This document shows positions 1-10,394 of a stretch of 64,000 nucleotides of DNA, piece after piece (position 1 is the stretch's first letter; each line of letters opens with the position of its first letter). The stretch is from Cristatella mucedo. Taxonomy: Eukaryota > Bryozoa > Phylactolaemata > Cristatellidae. Where the stretch lies: positions 8,524,001-8,588,000 of the forward strand of contig WPIO01000009.1 in the NCBI GenBank assembly GCA_009760855.2, in the 5' to 3' direction. Position numbers and translations under genes: made by a program. The notes under the pieces were generated by a model. It was not told the origin of the DNA and did not search any database. It worked only from the letters and a program-made list of their open reading frames with translations.

Positions 1-331
1 TAGTGAGTTCCATGCTTTGGGAGCATAGTAACAGAAGGCGATTTGAAGTCCACAAGGGGCACTGGTAATCGACCAGAGTCAGAAAAACATGTTGAGCCAT
101 TGAAGGTCTGATGCGAGACTTATTCAGATTGGCATGCCGAAGGAAGGGAATGGAGGGATGTACACGTGATTGGCAGAATCTTGAAGTCGATATGCCTCGT
201 GCTTGATAGGCTGCGAGAGCAGATTGGTGAGCTGTGAAGATGAACTTCGAGATTAGGTTAGCAGGGCATGCTTATAGGTAGGCATTGAGATAAAGAAACA
301 CAAGGTTGAAGTTTCTCTGGGAGTTTTGTAG
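1..331 (-). mobile_element. LINE-A fragment, strongly diverged
   Basis: Reverse-strand match to the C-terminal coding end of LINE-A: the region that elsewhere encodes SFGDRAFSSYAP-AWNSLP, and the segment upstream of it (GAGTTCCA-GCTTTGGGAGCATA at the left edge; AATCTTGAAGTCGAT near 182). It is heavily substituted, has no intact frame, and runs off the left edge of the window. Confidence 0.6.
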
Positions 332-560
332 CTAGTTGGGGGTGCGAGCAATCGACAGTAGCCAGACGAACAGTTTCTTGCTATTGGAGGCCTCAAATGG
401 AACTAATCCGAATAGGTTGGCCGGAGCAAGAGAATGGAGGGACGTAAATCTGAGTGGCATGATCTTGAAATCGATACACTGCTTGATAGTCAGCCATTAC
501 AGGTGGGTGAGCAGCGGGGGTGTTAAGTGGCTGTTGCAAAACGGTTACAAAATATTCGTT
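332..560 (-). mobile_element. LINE-A fragment, second adjacent copy
   Basis: Repeats the same part of LINE-A as 1-331 (ATCTTGAAATCGATAC near 463, AGCCATTACAGGTGGGTGAG near 490). The two are separate insertions or a local duplication in the same orientation. The stretch 561-670 after it holds nothing recognisable. Confidence 0.55.
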
Positions 561-670
561 GCGTTATTAAAGTAAGCCAGATATAATTGCTGCCTGTTAA
601 ACACATAAACCACGAGTTTTTGGGCTTGTAATTGCTTTAAAGATTTGTGTACTTTTTATGAAGTACTGGT

Positions 671-815
671 ATGCCCGGTGGTTAAGGTACTTGCCCCGAC
701 CAAGGTCCGGCCGAGGTCGTGGGCTCGAGCCCCGAGGCATTTGTGAAGAGCCTGCAGAGAGATTAAGTTCTCTTAGGGTGCTATACACATGAATTATTAT
801 TTATTTATTCATTTA
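671..815 (+). mobile_element. SINE-1 copy (tRNA head, LINE-A tail)
   Basis: Nearly full-length. It has an A-box-like GCCCGGTGGTTAAGG, then CCCCGACCAAGGT, a B-box-like GGGCTCGAGCCCC, a tail AGAGATTAAGTTCTCTTAGG, GCTATACACATGAATTATTA and a TTTA-rich end. The 3' half is the tail shared with LINE-A. Confidence 0.85.
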
Positions 816-1366
816 TATTGTCCGAGTGAAGCTGCCACAAATATTAAGCAAGTCTTTGAGGCATTTCGAAAGTTAAAAGTAAAAAGTGCCCCATCTTGCC
901 TTAGTGCCATGGCGCTTATCTCCTGCACAGAAGAAGAAGGAGAAGAAGAAAAGGCGCACAGCTAAAATGCTGGTATTTACAAGAGCGAGCTAGCTAGGCA
1001 TGATCCAGATCTGTTTCACTTCTGATGGCACTCAGAGTAGTTTATGCCCTAGCCTGTTGCTCGAGTGACAGCCACTGCCATCGCTGCAATGTGGCTAGCT
1101 GGCTCGAAGACGTGGAGTAGTGTTCGGTGTCTGATGTACAGATACGAGTAAAATCCGAAATCAAGTCAAAGATCCAAGTCAAATACAGGCCTCTCCCAGT
1201 CAGAATTATAATGATTTCGACGTCGAGTAGGTTCCAATTGCCAGCTAGCTCTGTGCAACATAATTCAGACAAGCCAAATCTGCTTTGCTTTAACTTAAGT
1301 TCAAGCCTTTGCTGCATCAGGGCTGGGTGATTTCATCTCCAGTCTGAGGATTTTGTTATATCCTTG
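816..1366. other. No recognisable feature
   Basis: Unique-looking sequence with a short GAAGAA-rich run near 930-955. The open frames of 60-90 codons are unremarkable. Confidence 0.5.
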
Positions 1367-1403
1367 CTCTCTCTCTTTCTCTCCCCTCCCCCACTCTGTC
1401 CTC

Positions 1404-1455
<52 letters not shown>

Positions 1456-1480
1456 ACTCTCTCTCTTTCCCCCTCTCTAT
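1367..1480 (+). repeat. (CT)n microsatellite
   Basis: Pyrimidine tract with its purest CT core at about 1399-1452, flanked by CT-rich degenerate sequence. The Ser/Leu-rich frames here are low-complexity translations. Confidence 0.95.
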
Positions 1481-1589
1481 GGTTCGACTTCACTTGGTTC
1501 TCCATTTTTACATAAATCCCGGGACAGTGGCCTGAAGACCGACTCGAGCAGTTTAGAGACAGGGCAAGTGGTAACTATGACTCGGAGCT

Positions 1590-1735
1590 GTTAGATCCCA
1601 GCTCTAAGCCTTGGGGTAAGGGACTCGCTCTTCACGACCCAGGTCGTGGGTTCTTTTTTTTAAACTGCAAGCAATTGGGATAGCCGTCAAGGCTTTTCTG
1701 TCTCTATGGAAATGAGGCTGTTAAATCCGTTAACC
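1590..1735 (+). mobile_element. SINE-2 copy, older subfamily
   Basis: CTAAGCCTTGGGGTAAGGGA head, CTCTTCACGACCCAGGTCGT, TGGGTTC B box, GATAGCCGTCAAGGC-TTTCTGTC and ATGAGGCTGTTAAATC tail. A T-run replaces part of the middle. Confidence 0.75.
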
Positions 1736-2512
1736 TCTACCTCCTCAATAGCGACTAGCACTGGGAAATGGTGGCTATTGACACGGCGTCATCACCGCTC
1801 AGTGCCCGATCCTCGGCGTGCAAGCAGCCTAAAGGGGGAATCGAGGCCGAGCCAAGTTGTGGCAATCAGGCTCGTGCTCCAATCAGTCAGAGGAATGCGA
1901 TTAGCAAGCCTTCTGCATCGGCACCAACTGCTTTGTCCGATTCGTGCAAGCTGCACAAAACTTCCGATAGGTTGAGGTGAGCTTTGGCTGCACTAATAAC
2001 TCGTCCGAGGCATCTGCAGAGATTTAAAACTGCCGAACACAGCAAATTTATGCGATGATATGCCACCGTGAGTTTTGCATGACAGCCGGGTGGAGGGCAT
2101 CCACCAGAATGGGTAGATGAAGATGCTGCTTCTGCTGCTGATGTGAAGGTTTCTCCTGTTATGTTGTCTAGGATTTTCTAGTCAGTGTAGCTGATAGTTT
2201 TTGATGCTTTAGTGCAAAGGAAGCTGGCACTTTAAACAGCTGCATGCTAATCTGAAAAAGGGCATGAATTGTTGATAATAATGATTAGCCACTATGTAAT
2301 AATGAACGACAAATAGCCAGTTGGTAAAAGCGGCTATAATAAATTGCTGGCAGGTAATATGCTGTTGCCTCTATAGATATTTCATTAAAAATCGGCATTG
2401 GACATAACTTGTTTTCAATCTGTCGTTGAATGGCTGCCTTTGGGACTACATACTGCCACCTTCGCAAGACCGTACGACTTGAAACCAGTACTTGCATGTA
2501 CAGCAAACTAGA
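1736..2512. other. No recognisable feature
   Basis: Unique-looking sequence. I found no gene, element end or strong repeat. Confidence 0.45.
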
Positions 2513-2685
2513 GCCGTGATTGGCCAGGAGGTGAGGTGGCCACTCTTCACTACAGAGGTCGTGGATTCGAATCCTGCAGTGGGCAGTCCTTTATTGCCAA
2601 CTGCAAATGGAGGTGATAGCCGTTAAGGGTCTTCTGCTGCTACACATGTGGCTGTTAGATCAGCTATTTATTTAATTATTTAATG
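2513..2685 (+). mobile_element. SINE-2 copy
   Basis: Complete from the GTGATTGGCCAGGAGGTGAG head through the B box (TTCGAATCCTGCAGTGGGC) and GATAGCCGTTAAGGGTCTTC, to the GGCTGTTAGATCAGCTATTT tail and an ATTT-rich end. Confidence 0.85.
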
Positions 2686-2697
2686 GCAAATCAATGC

Positions 2698-2765
2698 CAC
2701 GGTGGTTTGGCCCAGTGGTTAAGGTGCTCGCCCCGACTAAAGTCTGGCTAAAAAGCCTGGTGGTG
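2698..2765 (+). mobile_element. SINE-1 head fragment
   Basis: TTTGGCCCAGTGGTTAAGGT and GCTCGCCCCGACTAAAGTCT match the SINE-1 tRNA-like head. The rest of the element is missing. Confidence 0.7.
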
Positions 2766-2984
2766 TAAACTTTCGTGCTGTGTGTCGACTGTAGGAAATA
2801 ATTGAGGGACGATGGGGCTTCAGTGGTGAGGTGTTAGGGGAGGAGTGTCACTATGAGGGCCGAAGCTTAGTGTTCGAATAGAGGTCAGAGGGCAAGGCTT
2901 TAAGTGACAAGCGATTGGCTTCAGCTGAAAGTCATGAAAAATAATAATAACGCTAATACATTTGTATGGTACCCTCACAGAACG

Positions 2985-2986
<2 letters not shown>

Positions 2987-3023
<37 letters not shown>
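2987..3023 (+). repeat. (CT)n grown inside the LINE-A tail
   Basis: The LINE-A tail motif AATCTCTTTCTAGGC-CTTTAC is replaced here by AAATCTCTCT extended to about 18 CT units, followed by GGCACTTTGACA. The microsatellite therefore arose within the element's own tail. Confidence 0.8.
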
Positions 3024-3025
<2 letters not shown>

Positions 3026-3466
3026 CACTTTGACAGCACACACAAGCACACAGATTTACAAAGGACCCAGCAAATGCTGTGAGGAAAGGGTGCATTTAGG
3101 CTTCTTTTTAAGTTTCGACAATTTCGTCAATGGGATGTCGTAATGTCAGTTGGGAGTGAGTCAAAGGCTTTGGGAGCATGCGAACTGAAGGCACGGTCTC
3201 CAAAAGATTTCAGATTGGTTCAAGGCACAGCTAGACGACACGAGTCATAAGAGCAATTGGTATAGTGCCTAGCCTGGTAGGGGAGTAGTTCTGATAGGTA
3301 GGCTGGAGCAAGAGAATGAAGTGACCTACAAGTGAGTGACAAAAACCTTAAAGTCAATGCTTGATAGCCAGCGCAGGTCGGTAAGAGCTGATTTAACGTA
3401 ACAACTGCAATGACCACGACAGACAAAAAAAATGCGAGCTGATTTAATGACATCGTTATGTAGTGG

Positions 3467-3610
3467 CAGAAAAGCCTTCAAGACTATCCCCACCTATCGC
3501 AGTAAATACAATAACAGATAAATAAAGAATGCACTGCAGGACTCGAAACCATGACCTGGTGAATAGGTAGCACTTAACACCTGGGCTAAGACCCAGGAAC
3601 AAGCCTAGCT
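3467..3610 (-). mobile_element. SINE-2 copy inside LINE-A
   Basis: Reverse-strand SINE-2: AGAAAAGCCTTCAAGACTAT, then CACTGCAGGACTCGAAACC (B box in reverse) and CACCTGGGCTAAGACC. It is diverged, with an extra AATA-rich insert. Confidence 0.6.
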
Positions 3611-3928
3611 GCAGAGTTTTGCACCAACTTTAAGCAACTAAATGCACAGGTCGGAAGACCTGCATGTACTGTTTGTGGAAGTTGAAGCAGGACGTTACAA
3701 ATGTATGGACTAACTTGATGTATTTTCACTGTCTAAGGATGCCAACATTTTGAAATGGCACTTAGCTCACCGTCATCTGACGTGGACCTGATGTGGTTGT
3801 CTAGTGAAAGGTGGCTTAGGAACAGTTCACCCTGATTTCATTTCGTGATTTTCGTTACAGAAGATGTGGTGGCTCAGCCCATTTTAAAGGGTTGGTTTTC
3901 CAATTTCCGAGCCATCTTAAAATAGTAA

Positions 3929-4097
3929 ATACTAGCTTATTTAACAGCCTCTTTTGTATATCGACAGAAGAGCCTTTACGACTATCACCACCACTTGCAG
4001 TGGCAATAAAATGTCACCCACCACAAGATTTGAACCCACGATCTCGGGAGGTCGTCGAAAGCAATCGCCATACCTAGTGTGCCATCGCGGCTCACCG
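3929..4097 (-). mobile_element. SINE-2 copy inside LINE-A
   Basis: Full length in reverse: ACTAGCTTATTTAACAGCCT, then CTATCACCACCACTTGCAGT, then GATTTGAACCCACGATCTCG and TACCTAGTGTGCCATCGCGG. LINE-A sequence resumes directly after it. Confidence 0.85.
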
Positions 4098-4250
4098 AAG
4101 TATCTTAGGTTTGTCCATATCTATTAGGTTGGATTTATCATCATTCAATTTGAAAACGTTTGTTCTCATCTAATTGCAGATGCCAGCAATACATGCAGCA
4201 TTGAGCGTTTAGAGAGTTTGGCATGCTGACAGGCTGGGATTAATCAAAGC

Positions 4251-6165
4251 ATAATGATAATAATAATAATGCACTTGATAAAGTGCCCTCAGGAACTCAA
4301 TCTCTTTCTAGGTACTTTACATATGCTGCAAAGGAAACACGATCGAATGGTGAGTGATATCATGCTTGATAAACAACATAACATGGCTAGGGGTGACATG
4401 CCTAGGGCCAGCATGCAAGTGTGGTTAGTGGCAGCATGCAGAGTGTCAGCACACATAATCACATTAAGGACGAATCACAGGGACCCACTATATGTTGTCA
4501 TCAATAGGCATGTTTTTAATTTTTTTTTAAATGTGGTCAAGTCAGGGAGTATCGTGATGGAAGTCTGGAGTGAGTTCCACGCTTTGGGAGCATACGAACT
4601 AAATGCACGGTCTCCAAAGGATTTGAGGTTTGTACGAGGCACAGGTAAACAGTTAGTTTCCGAAAAGTGGGATACGATGGGTGGGGGAGTAGATCTGATA
4701 GGTCGGCTGGAGCCAAAGAATGAAGGGACCTAAAAGTGAGTGAAAAAACCTTGAAGTCGATCTGTTGCTTGACTTGGAGCCAGAGCAGGTCGGCGAGAAG
4801 TGGTGTGATGTGGCAACTTCGACGCTCACGACAGACAAGCCTAGCTGCGGAGTTTTTCACCAGCTGTGAGTTACAGTGTTGCACAAGTGGCTGATTGCAC
4901 ACGCCGGTAGACCAGCAAGCATTTAGTTACAGAAGTCAAGATAGGATGTCATAAATGCATGGACCAACTTCCATGTCGTATTTCTGTCCAAGCAAGCCCG
5001 AGTTTTAGCAATGTTCTGTAGCTGAAAGTAGGCAGATTTGACTGTGGAGCTGATGTGATCGGCTAACGAAAGGTCACTTTGAAACATGACACCTAGATTT
5101 CGTGCAGATTCAACAGGAGATATGCTGGCAGAGCCAATTTTGAGCGTTTGCCTTTCCAATTTCTGAATTACACTTGGTTTGCCCATAACTAGTAAGTTAG
5201 TTTAGATTAGTCATAATCAAATAGTCATAATTCAATTTAAGAAAATTTGCTGTCATCCATGTGCATATGTCATCAATGCATGCAGCAAGGGAGTTGAGAG
5301 AGTTTTGAAACGAAGTGGACCAATGAAAGAGCCTTTGGGCTCCCTGTACTTGTGAGGCTCCTTAAATGATTGTTTTCGAAAGGGACGTTTTCGAAAGGGA
5401 TTCGAAAGGGAAAGGGACAAGACCCGATGCTAAGGACATGTTTATTATGTTCATTGTGCATGGCAGCAGCAGATCTGTGCATCGAGAAGTAGGACAATGC
5501 GAAAAGGGTGTAGAGAGCTAGCAGTCTTTTAAGTTGAGGTCTTTAATGGCAGGCTTGAATGTTTGCATTGAGGTGCTGCGAGGAATTGAAGGAGAGGAGT
5601 CCAGTGGGGATCTCATTACCTTAAGGATGAACTCTCTAATCTAGTCTTGTCTATCTTACTGACAAATAGGCTAGACAAGCAATCTGCTGCATGACCACAT
5701 GGATTACTAGGTAAGGGGCTAACGTGAGAGCGACTGAGGATATGGTTGGAGGTAGACTTCTGCATTTTTCTATTGTGTATCTTTGATTTGACAATGTTTT
5801 TATAGTAGCTAGCCTACGCCTTTGCTACTATGGATATGTGTGTACAGTAGGCCTTATATACGAGTCGATGGACAATCAGTCCTAATCTTGTGTGCGCTTT
5901 TTCAAGCTTGCACTTTGTAGACCTAGCTAGTTTAATGTCTGGTAAACCATAGGCCATCTGGGTGCTGGTGTGCAATGCAGATCGATGGAGTGTCTTTTTT
6001 AACATTCCACTAGTAATGATAGGTCGGAGGGAGGATTTAGCAGCAAGGGTGAGGAGGATTTTTGCTATGGATAGCATCAATGTCAAAGTTCGTGATTCCC
6101 AGATTATTTTGGAGTCCGGGGAAGGCACAAAATTCAGACTGAATGAGATCATCATGTCAGGTGGT
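4251..6165 (-). mobile_element. LINE-A copy, long, minus strand, internal deletion
   Basis: It starts with an ATA-repeat tail at 4254 and the shared 3' hairpin motif. Then come the C-terminal coding end (4537-4902 open) and the region encoding [20 protein letters not shown] (4923-5186 open). About 1 kb of RT core is missing near 5300-5430. The copy continues with the segment upstream of the RT (5430-5790, matching 39545-39960 in reverse) and ends with 5814-6155, open for 113 codons. That last frame contains KCKLEKAHTRLGLIVHRLVY, typical of the L2 linker between endonuclease and RT. It is the most 5'-extending LINE-A copy here. No endonuclease domain is visible. Confidence 0.75.
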
Positions 6166-6689
6166 CATACATACTATAATTTATTATAGTATTGTATTAT
6201 TTATAGTATTATATTATAGTATTGGCGTTATTTGATTGCCGCCTTGAGCTTGCTTACCCGTTTTGTTGTTCATTTTATTGAGTCCCGTCTGTGCATCATC
6301 CTAGCTGTTCTTTTTAAGGGTTGCCAGGCATGTGGGGCGTGTAAGTCTAAGTCTGCTATCGTCTAAGGCCCCTCTCATGGATTAAGGCTACTTACGGCAA
6401 GCAAAGACTAGCCAAACCAAAGATCTTACTAACTTCCTCATTCTCCGCTGGGCAGACTGCTGTAAGTCAAACTGACTGGGCTGCCGAAGCACCCGGGCCG
6501 TTAGCGTGCAATCGCTGGAGAATATTTGATCGAATGTGTGTGGCCTTTGTTGTGAGTGGGGTCATGCACATGAGCCACAAGAGAAAATGAATCCGCCAGT
6601 GAACGAAATTCGGCACTTGAAGCTACAGTTGAGTCGTCGAAGTAAATTTTAAAATCACTCATATCGAGGAAGGGACGATTTCTTGCTCC
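6166..6689. other. AT-rich tandem stretch then unique sequence
   Basis: 6170-6225 is a degenerate TATTATAGTATTG-type tandem repeat directly abutting the LINE-A 5' break. The rest shows nothing recognisable. Confidence 0.5.
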
Positions 6690-6835
6690 CAGAATCGATA
6701 GTATATTTGATATAGCGCCCTCAGAGAACTCTCGATCTCTTTCAAGGTACTTTACATTTGCTACAAAGGAAGCACATTCGAATGGTTAGTGGTACCATGC
6801 TCAATAAACAAGAATAGCATGGTTAGGGTGAAATG
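6690..6835 (-). mobile_element. LINE-A 3' end fragment
   Basis: Only the 3' UTR and tail remain: GCGCCCTCAGAGAACTCTCG, CAAGGTACTTTACATTTGCT and the AGCATGGTTAGGG boundary. Severely 5' truncated. Confidence 0.75.
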
Positions 6836-8556
6836 AGGTCAGAAAAACAATCTGAAATAAAGGAGGACTTGGTACCTTGTGAGCTGTAGATTACTGACAC
6901 AATGGGCTACTTGCGGTTAAAGGGACTCACAACAAGAAATTCGAAAGACTGCTTCGAGGGGACTGCAAATGGTCTGAAATTGAGGGAGGAGCGTGCAGCA
7001 ATGGCGACTTCTCGATAGTTTTTATGCGTCCAATGGTATCCAAGAAAGGGAAGCCTGTGGGAGTGGCATTAGTTATTGTCGGTGGGCAGTTAGTCGATGT
7101 CAGCTAGGTCTCGGTCGAAGTAAACAGGTCAAGGGCAGCATCAGGAGTCAACTCTATTATTATTATTAGTGGTTTATTGCTCGCTGATCGAGTGTTCCAA
7201 AGGCAAACATTAAGATTATCCTTCGAGTTATACTAGGCCTGATGACAACTGAGTTAGAGTTATTCATAGCAGTGGTTGACAGAGAGTACGGCTGGAGACA
7301 ATGCTGGAAATACTGTGTATGCATGCCTTGTCCTTGTCTCCACACTTGTTACGAGTAGAAGGCTTAGGCCTCTTGTGGGATATTTGCAATTCACGAACCC
7401 TGCTGCAACCGGGAGTGCATTTGCACGGCAGTAGCAAAATGAGATCAGGCATGCACGATCGTACCTAATAATGGGATCACTAACTGTCGGCTTCGGTCGT
7501 TCAGTGGGGCTGGGGGCGGGTGCAGACCGAGCATGTGGTAGTGTGGGTGTGTGTGTGTGTGGTGGTGGTCCTTTGCAATCTCAAAGGCAAAAACAGCAGA
7601 GAAACTTGATAAAAAACCACCTTGGTTACCCACCAGAAATTCCACCACAATTAAGTCTCGGATGACATCTCAGCCGAATTCATCATAGCTCAGTCTCTAG
7701 CAAGGTCTTGCTGCGGTCGTAATCCTCTTAGAGATGCACCGAGTGAATGCCCGAGGAAGAGGCCGATACTTGATCCCGTTAGGATGCAGCACGGCTTTGA
7801 CACTCCTCGATCGACGAGCTGTCACTGTAGAGGCACCACTCATTCTGGTTGCATGCGATCCACATATTTTTGGACACACTGGTCACATTGTGGCAGAAGC
7901 AAAGCCCTCCTTGACGGGTGATGAATTTAAGCTGGAGAAAGCTCGGTGGTGCTTCCTCGGATCTGCAAATGGCACCCATTCATCCCACAAGTTGCAGTGA
8001 TGGATGAAGGAAGGCAGCTGGATATGTAATAGCAGATGCATCGCTGCCAGTCCAATGCGTGGTAGGGTCCTTAATACTCAAGTAGCATATGCTTGAGTGG
8101 TCATCATTGGGTTCACTCAGCCGAATTCTTATCTATAGCAAACTTCCTAACTCCTTTTCTTCTCTTTGCCACCCCACAAAAGAATACAAACATTGCAATC
8201 ATGAATCAGTAAGACTATGTCACCCATGATAAGTCGATTCCACTTGCGACTAACAATTTTATGATATAAAATTTCGAGCAGTAATGTTCCATTTTCCCTT
8301 CGACAGCTTTGTTGCAGGTGTTTTACACGAAATGAAGTACCCTGTGTTTGTTACGTTCCCGACAGCCATGCCAAAATATGCATTGTAGGCGTCGTACACC
8401 TTAGCAGATCCTTCCGTTTCATACTTTTTTGTCCTAGTGATAAATTGGCCGCATACATAGCAAAATGTGTCTGCGGGGATGATTGCATCCTCTGGATGAC
8501 ATCCCAGGCAAGTGTTTATACGTGTTCACTTAAAAAGGTAAAGATCTCTGATTCGA
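6836..8556. other. No recognisable feature
   Basis: 1.7 kb of mostly unique sequence with a short (TTA)n at 7153-7168 and a GTGTGTG run near 7545-7562. No gene or element could be supported. Confidence 0.4.
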
Positions 8557-8695
8557 CAGCCTCATTTATGTAGCAGCATAGAAGCCTCAGTGGTTATCAC
8601 TCCCTCTCTACGGTCAGTGAGCAAAGGATTGCCTACTGCAGATCTCCAACCCACGACCAGGTCATAAAGTGCGAGCGCCTGACCACTTTGCGAAG
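8557..8695 (-). mobile_element. SINE-2 copy, diverged
   Basis: Reverse SINE-2: ACAGCCTCATTTATGTAGCA, GGTTATCACTCCCTC, GATTGCCTACTGCAGATCTC and CAACCCACGACCAGGTC. Confidence 0.6.
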
Positions 8696-9521
8696 ACAGA
8701 CTTAGGCAGCAGGAAGTCAAGTGAGCTGGCGGGTTGTAAGGCTCCTTTATTTATAATACTGGCAAGTATTAATAAGTAAGTTATGAGTAATTGCTATATG
8801 TTAATGCACAGAACAGCTGATCAGTACTAAGCCTCGCCGACCTCATCTTGTGCTCAGCAATAAGGTTGGACACATCAAACGCAGAATTATTTAACACACG
8901 ACTTTTGGCCGTGCCTGTATCTGCAATGTTCTGCAAAATATATGCATGCCAAAGTTATTGCTGTCATGCCAAAACAGCAGTTTTTGAGAAATACTGGCCA
9001 TTTTCTTAATTTGTAAGAGCCATAATCAACGGGGAAAGAATATTTACCATCCGGGAGCTAAGATAAAACAACAAAATTGCCTTGAGTGAAATAATATGTA
9101 CTAGGGTTGGCATAAGCAAACTTGAGAGTGGCTGGCAAGCAATGACGAGTGCTGGCAGGGAAATAAATAAAAACACGTCTCACCGAAAGCCGGGATTCAT
9201 ATTTGTGATAGAAGAGTCTCGAGGGTTCTGAGTGTCCATCCTGGGAACTCTGAAATTTGAATCATATTCACAGCGAGTTCCAACAGATATAAATACATAT
9301 ATGTATACATACAGTCACACGAAAAGTATTTAGTATTTACTAGGTGCATTAGACACCATCTACTTAGTAACTATGCACTCTTGGAGGTTGCCCACCGATG
9401 TCAGTCGGCTTTTGCCTAAACCCGATATATACATAAAAATGGACACTGTCGATATTCATTTATACGATAACTGTTAGAAACAAAAACATCCAGGTGATCT
9501 GGAGCGATATCTTTAAAAAAA

Positions 9522-9600
9522 TACTAGCTGATTTAACAGCCTCTTTTGTATAGCGACAGAAGAGCCTTGACGGCAATCATCACTGCTTACAGTGATTAAG
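9522..9600 (-). mobile_element. SINE-2 tail fragment
   Basis: ACTAGCTGATTTAACAGCCT, CTTTTGTATAGCGACAGAAG and the CTTACAGTGATTA end. Only the 3' half is present; repeat X begins right after it. Confidence 0.75.
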
Positions 9601-9604
9601 GATA

Positions 9605-9862
9605 GATATTTCACATATCGGAGTGAAATTTGAAATGCTAGTTCAGTTCTGCCTTTTTTATAGCTTAGTCCTTAATATTTTTATTTCGGTTTGATACATT
9701 TGGCTGTATACGTCATCAGACGTCCTGGGGTTTTGTGTTCCGTAATCGTGAATATATAGAACCAATTGTATCAAGCCGAAATAAAAAAATATTAAAGACT
9801 ATGGTCAAACAAGCAGAGCTGAACTCACATTTCAATTTACACTCTGTTACGTGAAATATTAG
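9605..9862. repeat. Fold-back (inverted arms) of repeat X
   Basis: The left arm (about 9606-9722) is the imperfect reverse complement of the right arm (about 9737-9862). Both contain the A-rich AATATTAA-GACT motif, the CAGAACTGAACT/CAGAGCTGAACT motif and a GTGAAATAT end. The arms meet across a short spacer around CCTGGGGTTTTGTGTTCC. Transcripts would form a hairpin of about 110 bp per arm. Confidence 0.75.
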
Positions 9863-10214
9863 GTGAGTTATTTAATTTACAAGGCACCAACCAACACTGG
9901 AAATGAAGCTGTATACAAGTCACAAGTATGCACCTCAACAAACTTCAAACATCTATAGCGATCTACCAAGGTTCGACAAGTTGGGATACAAGTCGCATAT
10001 GATGCAGAGATCGGTAAATCTTCTATTTGTAGATTTGTTGCTTCCGGATTACACCCGGGTTAGGCATGGTTTGCATAACGAATTTTTCCTTTCATGTGGA
10101 AGTCGTCAGAACTTCCGATCCCAGTTCTAACATATTTGTCTTTCGAAAGGTACCATAAATGCATATTCGATGGTCGGACAAATGTTATAGGTATTTTCTT
10201 GACTTTCCTCCTTA
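9737..10214 (+). repeat. Repeat X, copy 1 (unclassified interspersed repeat)
   Basis: Almost collinear with 59100-59638. Landmarks are GAAATGAAGCTGTATAC, CATATGATGCAGAGAT, GGTAAATCTTCTATTTGTAG and a CTCCTTAA end. A 75-codon frame (9903-10130) is not conserved in the other copy. No RT, transposase or LTR boundary is visible. The first part, with GATGACGTATACAG and an AATAAA-rich stretch, loosely recalls the ends of Penelope-like elements, but this is a guess. Confidence 0.65.
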
Positions 10215-10320
10215 AGAGAACTTAATTTCTATCCAGGCGCTTCATACGTGCCACAGGGCTCGAACCCACTACATCGCTCATCAAATGCATTCACCTTGAC
10301 CTCGCTCATCAAAGCCTATC
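10207..10320 (-). mobile_element. SINE-1 copy, partial
   Basis: Reverse SINE-1: AAGAGAACTTAATTTCTATC, CAGGCGCTTCATACGTGCC and ACAGGGCTCGAACCCAC. The tRNA-like 5' part is degraded. Confidence 0.75.
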
Positions 10321-10394
10321 ACCCGTGATGTTCCACGAGGGTCTGTTTTTTTATCAATTGCTATTCTCCATTGATACAGTGACCCATTGCAGGA

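Larger units (their letters stand above)
2938..4250 (-). mobile_element. LINE-A copy, minus strand, interrupted twice
   Basis: 3' part of LINE-A read right to left. The tail at 2938 has ATA repeats and a CT expansion. The 3' UTR follows, then the C-terminal coding region (3140-3466), the connection region (3611-3928) and RT-distal sequence to about 4250. Two SINE-2 copies (3467-3610 and 3929-4097) split it and must be younger. The frame is destroyed. Confidence 0.75.

Noticed and set aside
7890..7925. GACGG|GTGATG as the upstream OTU exon
   Set aside because: It has the right phase and ends in Asp-Gly, but the codons before it (RSKALL) do not resemble the conserved OTUD3 sequence, and I see no acceptor that makes a convincing exon.
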